From: Himantopus leucocephalus
Taxonomy: Eukaryota > Chordata > Aves > Charadriiformes > Recurvirostridae
DNA: 64,000 bases
Direction: 5' to 3'
Assembly (NCBI GenBank): GCA_003993805.1
Contig: RSEF01000004.1
Coordinates: 24,463,841 to 24,527,840, forward strand
Part shown: positions 36,246 through 46,777 of the stretch, one piece after another
Position numbering within the stretch: position 1 is the first letter of the stretch
How the letters are laid out: each line of letters begins with the position of its first letter
Position numbers and translations under genes: made by a program
The notes under the pieces: generated by a model
Seen by the model: only the letters and a program-made list of their open reading frames with translations
Databases searched by the model: none
Told to the model about the DNA's origin: nothing

Positions 36246-36342
36246 GGATATAGCTCTAAGGGGGGATCTGTTTTCTTGATTAAAAAGAGTCAATTAATCA
36301 ATTTAATCAGGTTTTGATCAAACCCAAAACAATTCATAGCTC

Positions 36343-36562
36343 TTAGTATTCAGGGAGGGAAACATCTAGCCTGGCCTTGATCCATCGCTGGAACAAAGAA
36401 GAAGAACGCCTTGAATTGTCAGTGGATGTGATCTGGGAACTACCTGAAGCCCTGGAAGACTTAGGTGATGTACTCCTTATAGCCTTTCCCCCTAGACTCT
36501 CAGGCTCGTGTGCCGTGCAATCCACATTCTTGTTGCATCCACTGGTCATCTGAAACTGATTC
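36343..36562 (-). CDS. Candidate last coding exon, serine-rich
   Basis: On the minus strand an acceptor (caatttgtggtgtgttgcag) opens a frame running to TAA at 36345-36343. After the acceptor it holds 72 codons, rich in Ser, Arg and Thr (for example KSSRASGSSQITSTDNSRRS) and ending FQRWIKARLDVSLPEY. It would enter in phase 2. An alternative phase-0 frame reads ESVSDDQWMQQECGLHGTRA and stops at 36500, and that phase fits the exit of 41427-41523. CpGs are more frequent here than nearby. No family is recognised, and the two frames cannot be separated without homologues. Confidence 0.28.
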
Positions 36563-36885
36563 CTGCAACACACCACAAATTGACAGATCATTGCGAAAAG
36601 GTAATGAGACTTTACAGCACTATACCCAACATATGAATATTTCCTGGGTGTCCTTTCAGTAATTAAGGCCCAGTGTTTTGAAGAAGACAACTTTGGCTAT
36701 TCGTATAGCCTTCTTGAAGAAAACCTGGCATGAGGTGATAAATCCTATTTGTAGTAGGCGTTCAATGCAGTTTGAAACACTTTCAGACTGTCATCTTTCA
36801 GATAGTTCCCATGTGCTCTTACAGTTCCCGAAGCTTCTCTTTTTATCAATGTTTTCCCAGAAATGTCTTGGTTTTGTTTTCCTAG
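36563..36885. other. Non-coding sequence
   Basis: No supported gene. The minus-strand frame of the serine-rich candidate stays open up to 36690 but is interpreted as intron above the acceptor. Confidence 0.4.
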
Positions 36886-36952
36886 GCCTAGCACAGATAA
36901 ACTCTTGGAGTGAGAGAAGAAATTGAGGACCTGCAGAAATTCTAGAATTCAG
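36886..36952 (+). other. Exon-like unit without open frame
   Basis: A good acceptor (tcttggttttgttttcctag) and donor (CAG|GTAAGC) bound 67 bases in which all three frames carry stops. Either a noncoding RNA exon or chance. Confidence 0.18.
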
Positions 36953-39900
36953 GTAAGCTTCCTCAGATACTTTAGTGAAAGCTTGTATTCTTCTTTGGTG
37001 TATTTTTTTTTTTGCTGCCTCCATCTGGAACAATTTTACAGGAAAGAGATTCCCTTTTCCTACTCAGTTATTTTTCTTTTAAGATTTTTTTTTTTTTTTT
37101 GCTTTGTGCTATTTTGGAAAAGTAATAAGATGCAAGTAGGCTACCCTTATCTAAAGTGGCTTTATAAGTAGGACAAAGTCTGAATCTCTTAGCACAAACT
37201 TGAACAAAAGTACGGATCCTGTTGTTTGTTTTGGGTATTTTTTGCAAAGTTTTACTGGTATTTGTATTATATAACACATAATACATGGCTAAATTTAAAC
37301 ATAACTTCAAATAAAAAAGGTAGCATTCTTTTATACCTCACCTGATTTTAAAATAAACAATAGTGAGGTTTGATTCTTTCTTTTTTTTCCAATGTTTGTT
37401 CTCAACCCTTTGACTTCGTAATATGCTTGGAAATATCATTGGAACATACTTTCTTGTTATGACAACAGCAGTGTCTCATTAAAAGCAGACTGTCTTAAGG
37501 TGTCATTTCTACATTGCTTCTGTTCAGAAACAGCAGATACACAGGTTAGATGCACAGCTCTATAGGTACATAGGAGCGGGGAGAGCAAGCAGTTAATTAA
37601 AATTTTAGCCCCAGAGAATGTTTGGGCTGTGTTTTCTGGATGCAGGCAACCTTATCAAGTTAGGTGCCTTCCCCGTCTTCCCTAGACGGCTTTTCTGTAG
37701 TCTGATGTCTCATTGGAGATATCAATCTCTTCTGTACAAGAGAAACCCTCTTATTTTCCTTATGCTTTTGTTGTAGCTCTAGGCTACAACAGAGTAGAGC
37801 TCTAGCTTGTCCCATTTTTTCCCACAACCTTGTGCTGGTGATTCACAACATCTTTGCTGTCAAAAAGCCACAGTTTAGTGGGAAAGCATGTGACGCAACC
37901 GGGTCAAAAGGAGGAGAGGTGATTTAAACAGAGCACTATGACAGATCTCCATCTGTGCAGTTCAGCTGTCACATGTGGCCTCCCGGATGGGAACTAAAAG
38001 TGTGCTAATAGGCTGTGACTTTTCCAAGGTGTATAAACAGCAAATGCTTCTCTGATGTATGACTCGCAAAATATTGTAATAGCCTTAAAGATGTCACAAC
38101 ATGACAAACAAAGAGAAGTTCTATGTAAATTATGAGGGGAAAGTATCGAAGGGAAATGGAGAGAGCCTTAAAGGAAAAAAGGAGGTGCCTAATCTGTCAG
38201 CCATGGAAGCTGCAGATGACTGGGAAACATAGCAAATCAAATCCGATAGTTATAGCTTGTTAAGTATCAACTAGAATTAATTTGATGGTCTGATTTTTCT
38301 GTTTTGCAATCTTGTCATCAGGAACCCTGTACTTTACTAGAGGAAGGCACATTGAAGCCTGTCAGGTTTCAGTTTGAGCCAAATGAAAATGGATCTACTA
38401 GAGGTACATACCACCTCAAAGCTTCAAAGCCAAGTAAAAGTTTTGTGCTTGGATATCTCTGTGCCCTGAGACGTATTTAGGGAATCCTGAAACTGCTGTA
38501 CACATCCTGCCAAGCCCAAAGGACGAGGAGAAATTTTGTACCATCGGATGTTAGGTCATTGTAAACTTTCCCTGGTGGGCATGAAACAGAACTTTTTTTC
38601 TGTAGGAATGCAGTAAATGAAAATTTCCCAATGAGAAGTGTTTTAAAAAGCAAGTTAAGCATTCCTCTAACTAACCAAATTCTATGGCATCTGGTTCAGA
38701 CAGAGCAACGTCCACAGCATACTCTCAGGAACTCTCTCATAGCTTCTGCTAGGCGTCAAAACTGATGCTCTCATCTATGAAGGGAGCTGAAATGTCATGT
38801 TTGGCCATGCTCCTCCACGAGGTCTTCATGAGGACTGCCAAAGCAAATGGGGGTCACTAGAATGTGATATACACTGTTTTGCTTTTGAGGTACAATGCTG
38901 AATTAAAGCGTTTATTAATGCTTAGGAGAGAAAAGTTCTCATTGTTTCAGAAGCTACCTAAACATAGCTTTATTTGTTTAATTTTCAAGAGACAGATTAT
39001 ATTGTTTGATATTTGCTCAGCCATGAGAACACTGCTATAAATTGCTTGAGAAATAGCATATGCAGTTCATTCTTAGAAGAAGGAAACTGCAGCTTATTTG
39101 GCAACATTGGTGTCTGAATCTGAGATGTAAAGTTGCTCCTAATGAGGCACACAATCTATCTTGTGCATGCATCACCAACAGTACAGCTGCAGGCAGAATG
39201 GGCTTCAAAAGGCAATAGGAAATGGCTCATGTTTTTCTAGTAGCATTTTTGACAGCTATTAAGGCAGCTAAACTGCATTTTTAGAAGAGATCACATTTTA
39301 TTTAGGTTTTGTTTAGCTGTTTTCTTATGCAAGTAAACAAGTATTGTATTGCCAGAGTTGCTTAAACATTCCTCTGATGATAGAATGACTTATGAAAATC
39401 TATGAGCCAGGCGAGATCTTGCAAAGATTGCAACGACTCTTGGCATTTATATATCTCATGCTTACTAACAAGGAGAGACTGATATATTTTCCAGCACTGT
39501 TGAAATTTGTACAAAAATATGTTTTTATACCCTGCTACTGAAATGCCCTGTAATGGCCACATTAAAGTCGTCTCAATGGTGTGAGCCGTGCTATATAACT
39601 GTGGACAAGGAAATTACTTATCTGAGGCAACGGACTTTTGCCTCAGCCTATTCCAGAAAAAAAAGAGGAAAAAATCCCTAAACTCATGAAACTTGCTTTG
39701 ATACAGAAAGTGATATCTCCAAATGAACAACTAAATATTCATTCTATAAAAGCTCTGCACATGGGTATAGGGAATGATAGCATATTATCCTAATCAGAAG
39801 TTGGATAGACTACAAATTGTATATTATAACAAAAAATGCAGATCCAAAATTTTGGACAGCTTGGCAACACTTATGTGCACTCCTTATGTTTCATAAATTA

Positions 39901-40332
39901 TTGAATGACACAGCGGTAACTTATGGGGCTGAATTCGTTATGCATGGTTAAAATCTCTTCCCTCTCTAGTCCAAGAGAATGAAGTAACATTCTAATAATT
40001 GCATAAACTTTAAAACAGAGTAGTCATTTAAAAACAATTAGTATTAATGGGGTGCTTCTCCATGAATATCAGCTCCTTTTTTTTTTTTTCAGAAAACTTT
40101 TATTATAAGGTAGTGAAAGTCGTAAATAGCTATAAATTCTTTCTCACAGAAAAAAAAGAGAGCTGAAAGACTGCTGCTGTATATATAAGTATATTCAGAG
40201 AAAAATAGAGAAAAGTAAACGGAAAGTGGAGCAAAATTCTTTGTATGCCAATGCAAACAGTAAAGAATAAAATTAGAGTATGCAGTAAACCAGCACAAAA
40301 ATGACACTAAGGCCTGTAGTTTCTTTCTGCAG
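36953..40332. other. Non-coding AT-rich sequence
   Basis: No supported gene. Poly-T runs at 37085-37100 and 40077-40089, and a 9-bp hairpin at 37769-37791. A minus-strand donor (CAG|GTGAGG near 37340) has no acceptor with an exon behind it. Confidence 0.45.
37769..37791. repeat. Perfect 9-bp inverted repeat
   Basis: tgttgtagc and gctacaaca flank the 5-base loop tctag. All nine pairs are Watson-Crick. Confidence 0.7.
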
Positions 40333-40460
40333 AATACAGTGACAGCTACAAGGAGCCCTTCTTGTTGATCCTGATCTTTGCCTCTCTCTCTCTCCCCCTA
40401 TCCTTTCTCTTTGAACTCTGGACACCAGGAACCTTCTCCCACATTGACTGTCACATAGTG
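40333..40460 (+). CDS. Candidate coding exon with hydrophobic segment, 128 nt
   Basis: A strong acceptor (cctgtagtttctttctgcag) precedes 128 bases ending in the good donor GTG|GTAAGC. One frame is open for 42 codons, beginning YSDSYKEP and continuing with a hydrophobic run (LLILIFASLSLPLSFLF) that could be a membrane helix. That run is encoded by a (CT)n microsatellite at 40382-40397 and its C/T-rich flank, which is stop-free by composition. The apparent membrane segment may therefore be an artefact of the repeat. Confidence 0.22.
40382..40397. repeat. (CT)n microsatellite
   Basis: A short run of CT dinucleotides continuing into C-rich sequence, likely variable in length. Confidence 0.7.
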
Positions 40461-41426
40461 GTAAGCAAGGGAGAGCTGCCCTCTTAGCCTGGATACATCC
40501 CTGATGGAATAGAGCTACTGTTTGGTGTATAGCAACTCTCAAACTTGTCCAATCCACAGCACAGAAGGAAATTGTCACTAGCTGCCAGAAAAAACATCAG
40601 GTTTTGTTTCTCTGACGTGGTTGCAATTGTGAAATTGGACCAATATGAAGAAAGGTGTCACAAATGCATGGAAATAAGGAGTTTATTTCTCCAATTGAGC
40701 AAAGTGTACAAAAATAGATTTGACAGTAGGGTATGTCAAGAGATGCAGTGAAAAATGATAGTTTAAATAAAATTATTTAAAATTATTGTATTTAAAATAC
40801 AATGACCTATAAACTATACGTAAAGTAAGATTTTTTTCTCACCTTAAAAGTTTGAGACTATGGAGTGAATAGTATATGCAGTCTGACATCGCTGTGTGCG
40901 TCATCATAATTGTTGGAGCTGTGTTCCCCCATGTGGCACCCTTCATTCTTTAGTCAATAAAGCCAGTTACCCCAAATCTAACTTCTATTAAAAATTCACT
41001 GTACAGATCTTATAGCCTGCCACTTACTGAGAAGAGCTTTAAAATAATTTCTCTTTCTATTTAAAATCAATTGATATTCACCTCATGCAAAAAGATCAAC
41101 ATGGTAAGTATCTGAGCTTCTGATAAAAGATTGTTTACAGGCTATCTTACTGCAGGCTGAACTGGGAAAATGCAAAGGATTTATTTTATTTTTCAATATA
41201 TGTTTATTCTTTGCATCTCAATTGATGGCTCTGTAGCAAGAACTTTGACTCATGTGATGGGTACAGAGGATCCCAGACTAACTTAATGAAACTGTCTCAG
41301 GATTGATTGTGAATCCAGAATGTGCTTGTGACCAAATACAGAGGCATGAGTTAGAGACGTGCTGGCAGAAAACTTATTCAAGTTCTTGCACAGTCACAGG
41401 AGTCATATAGCAGCCTCTGCACCCAC
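40461..41426. other. Non-coding AT-rich sequence
   Basis: No supported gene. A minus-strand donor (AAG|GTGAGA) near 40852 follows an open stretch containing several CpGs, but the possible acceptors lack a pyrimidine tract, so no exon is called. Confidence 0.4.
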
Positions 41427-41523
41427 CTGAGCTGGCAACCAGAGACTGCGCCCCCAGATTGCTTTTCCAGTCTCTTTGCCCCTTGGATGATTAGGCGTTT
41501 CTTTCTCCACAGCAACTTTCAAA
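41427..41523 (-). CDS. Candidate coding exon, 97 nt, phase 2-0
   Basis: On the minus strand a moderate acceptor (ttggaaagattctttag) opens 97 bases ending at the good donor CAG|GTGGGT. Only one frame is open: 32 codons beginning LKVAVEKETPNHPRGKETGK and ending SLWLPAQ, basic and hydrophilic, with two CpGs. Entry phase 2 is compatible with one of two open readings of 48920-48989, and exit phase 0 with one reading of 36343-36562. No family is recognised. The same frame is open above the acceptor as well, so part of the opening is independent of splicing. Confidence 0.3.
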
Positions 41524-42840
41524 CTAAAGAATCTTTCCAAACTGTGTAAAATTATATAATTTTTTATAGCTAAAAAGAAACATTTCAATGAGAGATTCTG
41601 GAGAGCTATTGCAAGCTGAGCACTTTCATACAAAGTAGAAAATTATACAAGTAGAGTCTCTTGCCTTCAGGCTACCATATATTACTGTCATCTCCGTATC
41701 AGAAATGCAAGTGACCAGTCACACCTTAAAACTGTGTTCAGTCTCTCTGTAAACTCCACTAGAGGGTTTTGCACAAAGCATTTTAAATAATGGAAGCAAA
41801 AGATTTGGATAACGTTGAAAAGTTGCTGTTTCCACATTCTGCTTTGTACCATGGAACAATGCTACTAACTGGAATCAAGAAGGTCTTTACATCAGCATAA
41901 TGAATGTTGCAAAATCTAAAGTTTTCTCAAAAGCTTCACCTCTTGAAACTGTAATTGCACAAGAACCTCACTTTTGCAGAGAGAAAAGAGAAAACAGTGT
42001 GTGAACATATCCCTGGAGGCAATTTCCCATTACTTTCAAACCAGCACAGCATCCTTGCCCTTATAGTTTTTGAAAAATTCACTTTCTTAACCTTTGTTAA
42101 TCACTAAACTATTTAGAGTAACCACCAACAGAGGAGCATTTTTGTGCTAGACCAAAGTGTGAATGGCTTTAAGTTGTTAGATCAACTTTCCAGTCTCAAT
42201 ATATTCTGCTGAAGCCAACCACAGCTGGGACATAATAAATCATCACTGAAATAGTTACTTGAAATAATCGAAATAGTTTCTGATGTCAGCCAAACTGCAA
42301 CAGAAATTCAGCCAGTTTCTGAAAATTCTAGTGAGTCTACCACGCCTTTCCAAAAGTAAATTTCTTCTAGTTGGAAAAAATTCTTCACACAAGCCTACAG
42401 GTTAGAGTGGGATGAACGTATGGAACCAACCAATATTCCTGACCTATTTAAAGCCTTTATAAATTGTGAACTTCTGCAAGCTTCTCCTTGTGAGCAGTTG
42501 CAGACATAGTTTCCAGGATAGTATTACATTTGAGACGCTTGGCTTGTGGTGATCCTTGTAGTTATAGTTCTTGAAACTGAGACACCATGGAGCAGCTGCG
42601 TTTCAAGCAGAGTGATGCAATCCTCCTTTTTGCATTACCTGTATGGTAAAGAGATGTGGTCAAATAATGCCTTAACTCAATTTACATGTGTTGATCAGGT
42701 ATGGCTTTAATCAAGCACCAGTTTGGATTGTACACAGTCACCACCACAGGCCTGGTGTCTGAATTGAGAGCTAACTACTGGGAAATACAAAAAGACAAGC
42801 CTGTTGATCACGTGTGGTTTTTGTAGCTTGGGTGTCAGAA
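41524..42840. other. Non-coding sequence
   Basis: No supported gene. A CTCF-like word lies at 41755-41772. The remainder is ordinary AT-rich sequence. Confidence 0.45.
41755..41772 (+). promoter_or_regulatory. CTCF-like site
   Basis: tccactagagggttttgc matches the CCACTAGAGGG part of the vertebrate CTCF core exactly and then diverges. Orientation is plus. Confidence 0.3.
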
Positions 42841-43290
42841 ATGGTCCAGGAAAGGAGGCATCTCTGTCCACTTGACGTCTATATCCCCAAGCCCTCCCTA
42901 AACAGTAGCTGTGCCATCCCAGAGTTATGGGACCCTGAAGCTGTTTTGTCCCATAGCTTCTACTGTGATGGGAGCAGCATTTCTCTTCTCTCAGCTGAGT
43001 TCCTTAGCAATGAAATTACTTGTGTCAGTCTCCGTCTTAAGTGCCTTCCTTGGGATGCAAATGAGTTTTGCAGTCCTCTGTATGCAGCGGATGAAATTCC
43101 AGAGGATGAAGGTGGGCAATGGAGAACAGGCAACGTGTCAGGAAATCATCTGCATTCTGTTCAGACCACTTTTGTCCTGTTGCTGGTTTTCTTCAGAATT
43201 AATAATATTGGCTTCCAAGCTAAATGGCTTCTCTTTCTGTATGTTTGTTTACTAAAAAAAACCCACTCCACACCATTATGTGAAAAATGA
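42841..43290 (+). other. Open frame of 149 codons from ATG
   Basis: The first ATG has a good Kozak context (gtcagaaATGG, A at -3 and G at +4) and the frame runs to TGA at 43288-43290. The product has mixed composition, an acidic stretch (DEIPEDEGGQW) about two thirds along, and a hydrophobic segment after it (FVLLLVFF). There is no signal peptide at the start. A T-rich acceptor-like site (gtgtggtttttgtag) lies just upstream in frame. One frame of this length is roughly what chance would yield in 64 kb, so it is probably not a gene. An overlapping frame at 42911-43255 is also open. Confidence 0.17.
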
Positions 43291-46265
43291 GTAAGGAAAC
43301 TGTCTCTGTCTCCAACTTCCATTATTTAGCATTGAACTGAGTTGAGTCAGGAACAAAACCATGGATGTGAACAGGTTTTAGAGCTCAAAACTTGAAATTA
43401 ATGCTATACTTATATTCATATCCACAATTCATTCAATTTGCATGACAAAAAGCTAGACTGAGGATGATTTATTTGAAAGTACCAATGCCCTAAACTCCGC
43501 AGGACCATGTACTGAAGTGAAGACAGGATCAAAGATAGATTCACACTTGGGCAGGTTAAGAACTAGCAGTCCTGTAGGGAAAATAAGTGATTTTAATTTA
43601 TAAGAAAGTTTCTTTGGATCAAAAATATTATTCACAATAATGATCTAATGGGAAATCAGAACAGTTGTAGGAAAGTTATAAATGGAAAATGCTAGGTTTT
43701 ATCACTCATTTTGGCACAAACAGGAACCTGCTGAAGCGACATAGCCCAGGACTGTCAGAAAGCGTTCTCCCTTGAGTAGTCTGAAGAGTTATTATAACCT
43801 CTTTCCTCTAGTACTGTTAAAGCTGCCACACTTCTGGGTTTTTTTTCCCCTGAAATTACTCTTTTTTTTCTGCTTATCATCAGATCTCATGTGAGTACAT
43901 TTGAACTAAAAGTTACTTGAGATTTTTAATGTGTGAACAGTTCTTCCATGTTGGGAATTTTGGGCTGCCTGCGTAGGTGCTTCTTGGCATGGCAAAACGA
44001 ACAGAAAAGTGCCCCAAAATTATGCTGACCACAGCAGTAAAATATGGTAGCCTTGTATTTTCAAAGCTATATTGTTTTTAATTCTGTAGACTAATACAGT
44101 TTTGAGTGCGGTCCAGCTCTTCTGCAAGTGAGCAACAAGAAGGAAGATCTTGTTAAGTAGATAACATTGCTTTTATAGTATAAAGACAATTTTACATATA
44201 TATGTGCTATAGTACCAATAAACTATGTGTATTTGTCCCTCCTCTTTTTAAAAACAGTGTGCTGAACAGTCAAAACCTGTTGTGTTTTAAGAAGAATATG
44301 ATTTTTGTCACAATGATGGACTGAGGTGACTAATGTAATTTAGCAGTCATTTATAGTATCATTTCAAGGGAAAGAAAATGAGAACCTTCACTCTCATTTC
44401 TATTCCATTTCTGAAGATCTTGATTTCTTTGGTATTTTTTTTTCCATTTGACATTTTACATTTAATAATGCATTTTACTTTTGAATTTTCCATTCTGGTA
44501 TAAATACTGTTGATTAATGCTGAAACATTGCCAGAGAAACTTGCAGTAGGAGCGCTGTGCAATGTTTAAATGCTCTGCATAAATCTTCCTGACGTGGGAC
44601 CCATTCCTCCATAGCACATCTTCCACTGAAGCTGCTGAACAAGGGAAGTGCTGGCCATCTGTGATGCTAATGTCAGAAGTGTATTGCTATGTATTCTAAG
44701 AAATAGAATTATCCTTTTAACAAATTGGGCCTGATATAACTTGGATTTTTTTCATAAGGAACTGCACAACAGATATCAGTGTGATATTTTTGGAGTGTAC
44801 AGAACTCATGGTCTTAATTCCCCAGGACTGTTAAAAGGGTGATAATTGCAAAACGTCTTCTATTACTTCCTTCCTTTCCTCTTATTATCCTGCTTTGATT
44901 TAAACACAGTCCCAGTGATCTCTTGGCTGAAAATTGTGTAAAATAAGATAAATGGGTATTCTGAATCAAATGGGTTTGTTTTCCTCAAGATCATTGATGT
45001 ATCTGCTGGCACATTTAAGGATTAGCTAACCCCATTAAAAGAACTGACATTCTTTTATAACATTTTGGTTGAAAATGCATTTACTCAGTGCAAAGATCAG
45101 GAGACAGAGGAAGCTATAGAAGGTATTAAATTAATAAATCCATCTGTTTTGTAATTCCTGTGTGACTGTTATTTTACAAGCTAATCTTAGAGATTTTGTC
45201 CTTTAATTTCAACAAAGTCTGTCTAAATCAGGAACACTAGCTGATGGATCTGTACAAGTCCTTGTAAGGGTAGCATGACTCTGAAATTAAAATATTTCCA
45301 TGGCTGTTTCTGTTCTTTTCAGCTCATTTCACAAAACCAGGAGCTGTTTCCAGAAAAAATAATTAACACGGTGTAAGAAAGAACCTAATGTGACTGCATA
45401 AATATTGTACTTCAAACCTCCAGATTTTCCATTCTTGCCATCAGATGTCTGCAGAGTCTTAACCAATTATCATGAGTGGGAAGGGAGAAAACAACAGTTA
45501 AAACACCAATGGCCAACATTGTTTTTCAGCACTACAGTCCTAGCTCGTGGTTTCATTTGTGAAGACAGCATAGCTGATAATAATCTTGGGAACTTTGGTG
45601 AAAAATCTAAGGTAGACAAGGTCCTCCATTGCTGTTCCCTGTGAAAAACTCTACAGCTATTTTACCCATTCCTCACACTCTCTACTTCTGTCATTCTTTA
45701 CCCTCTTTTAGGGATAGGCTTAACCTGTCAAAGATTTGCACAAGGGCACAGTGAGGCATGAAGAAATAACATGGCAGGAATCACACAGGTTAGGTCTCAG
45801 ATGCCTTTGAGGAGGTTTTCTGTCCTCTGCATGGACAGTAGAAACCACTGTAACAGCTACAATAGCCCAGATGTTGAAGAGTATCTGGCGTTTGTTCAAG
45901 TACAGTAGTTTGTGCCCAAGCTTCATTGGATTCTCAAAGGGTGTCTTCTCCCCACCAGCTACTCCCAGGGCTGGGTCTCACGTACAGATAACCTGCAAAG
46001 AGGAAGATGAGTATTAGAATTTTGGGGAAGGTCTATGCCTTCTTGTTAAAAATGTATTTTAACCACAATCTCAGGAATTGGGCAACCAGAGGTATGTGCT
46101 TCCAGCTTTTGTCGTATTAGCAGTGTGAATATGAACCCAGTTGTCCATAATCAAATATACTGCCCAAAAGATAGGCTGCTGAGTGTTAAAGGGAGTGTAG
46201 TCCTTCTTACAGTGGGATGCCAGAAGGTTCGATATTAAAATGCTGATGTCTCTCTGTCATCTTAG
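43291..46265. other. Non-coding AT-rich sequence
   Basis: No supported gene. Short frames such as 45405-45644 (plus) and 45720-45926 (minus) lack paired splice sites. Short T runs near 43840-43868 only. Confidence 0.45.
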
Positions 46266-46303
46266 CCCTGTGCTCTACAAACCTAATCTGTTCGGGTCCT
46301 CAG
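46266..46303 (+). CDS. Candidate short exon, 38 nt, very good splice sites
   Basis: The acceptor tgatgtctctctgtcatcttag and donor TCAG|GTAAGG are together the best matched splice pair seen by eye in this window. Two frames are open across 38 bases (one reads PVLYKPNLFGSS, the other LCSTNLICSGPQ), so coding status and frame are undecided. It lies on the strand opposite the minus-strand series, so it would belong to another transcript, possibly noncoding. The short length makes the open frames uninformative. Confidence 0.27.
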
Positions 46304-46756
46304 GTAAGGGCTCTAAGGTATCTAAACTATGAAATTGCATTAAAAGTGGTCCTGGGAGTGAAGACATAATGCTTCTTGGATCTATCATATACTGTAAGTG
46401 GTAGAAAGAAGGATCAGTTAGTGGTTTTGTCTAAAGATCACATCTCTTTGTGGGTTCTTCAGATTTAAAACATTGGCAAAAATTAAAAGGCCCATTTTTT
46501 TAAAATGAAAAAGTTGAAAAAGCATTCATTATAAACGACTTCTGAAATTTACATCCTCCTCTTTTTTTTTCTATCCCCTTTGCCTGCTTAAATAACTCTT
46601 TGCTAAATTCATGTATTATCTTGATCAATTTGAAATGAAGTATTCAGTACATAAATTGTCTGAAAAATGTCACTCAGTTCTGGTAACACTGACTTCCTGC
46701 AGAATGATATTCTCTTTCCTGGAGTTCTGCCTTCCCACCATGCCACCTGCTGCTAG
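46304..46756. other. Non-coding sequence
   Basis: Nothing recognised apart from the pyrimidine-rich run (46722-46756) that precedes the next unit. Confidence 0.45.
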
Positions 46757-46777
46757 TGAAACTGTGGTGACCTCAGT
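46757..46777 (+). other. Candidate 21-nt microexon
   Basis: A long C/T-rich tract ending ccacctgctgctag precedes 21 bases and the donor AGT|GTAAGT. The frame-preserving reading gives ETVVTS within split codons. It lies less than 500 bases from the well-bounded 38-nt unit on the same strand, which slightly raises interest. The last exonic base (T instead of G) weakens the donor. Confidence 0.15.

Noticed and set aside
36069..36293. 74-codon minus-strand frame ending near a GAG|GTAAAC donor
   Set aside because: The product is almost entirely Lys, Phe, Leu, Ile, Asn and Ser from A/T runs, as expected for a chance frame in very AT-rich DNA.
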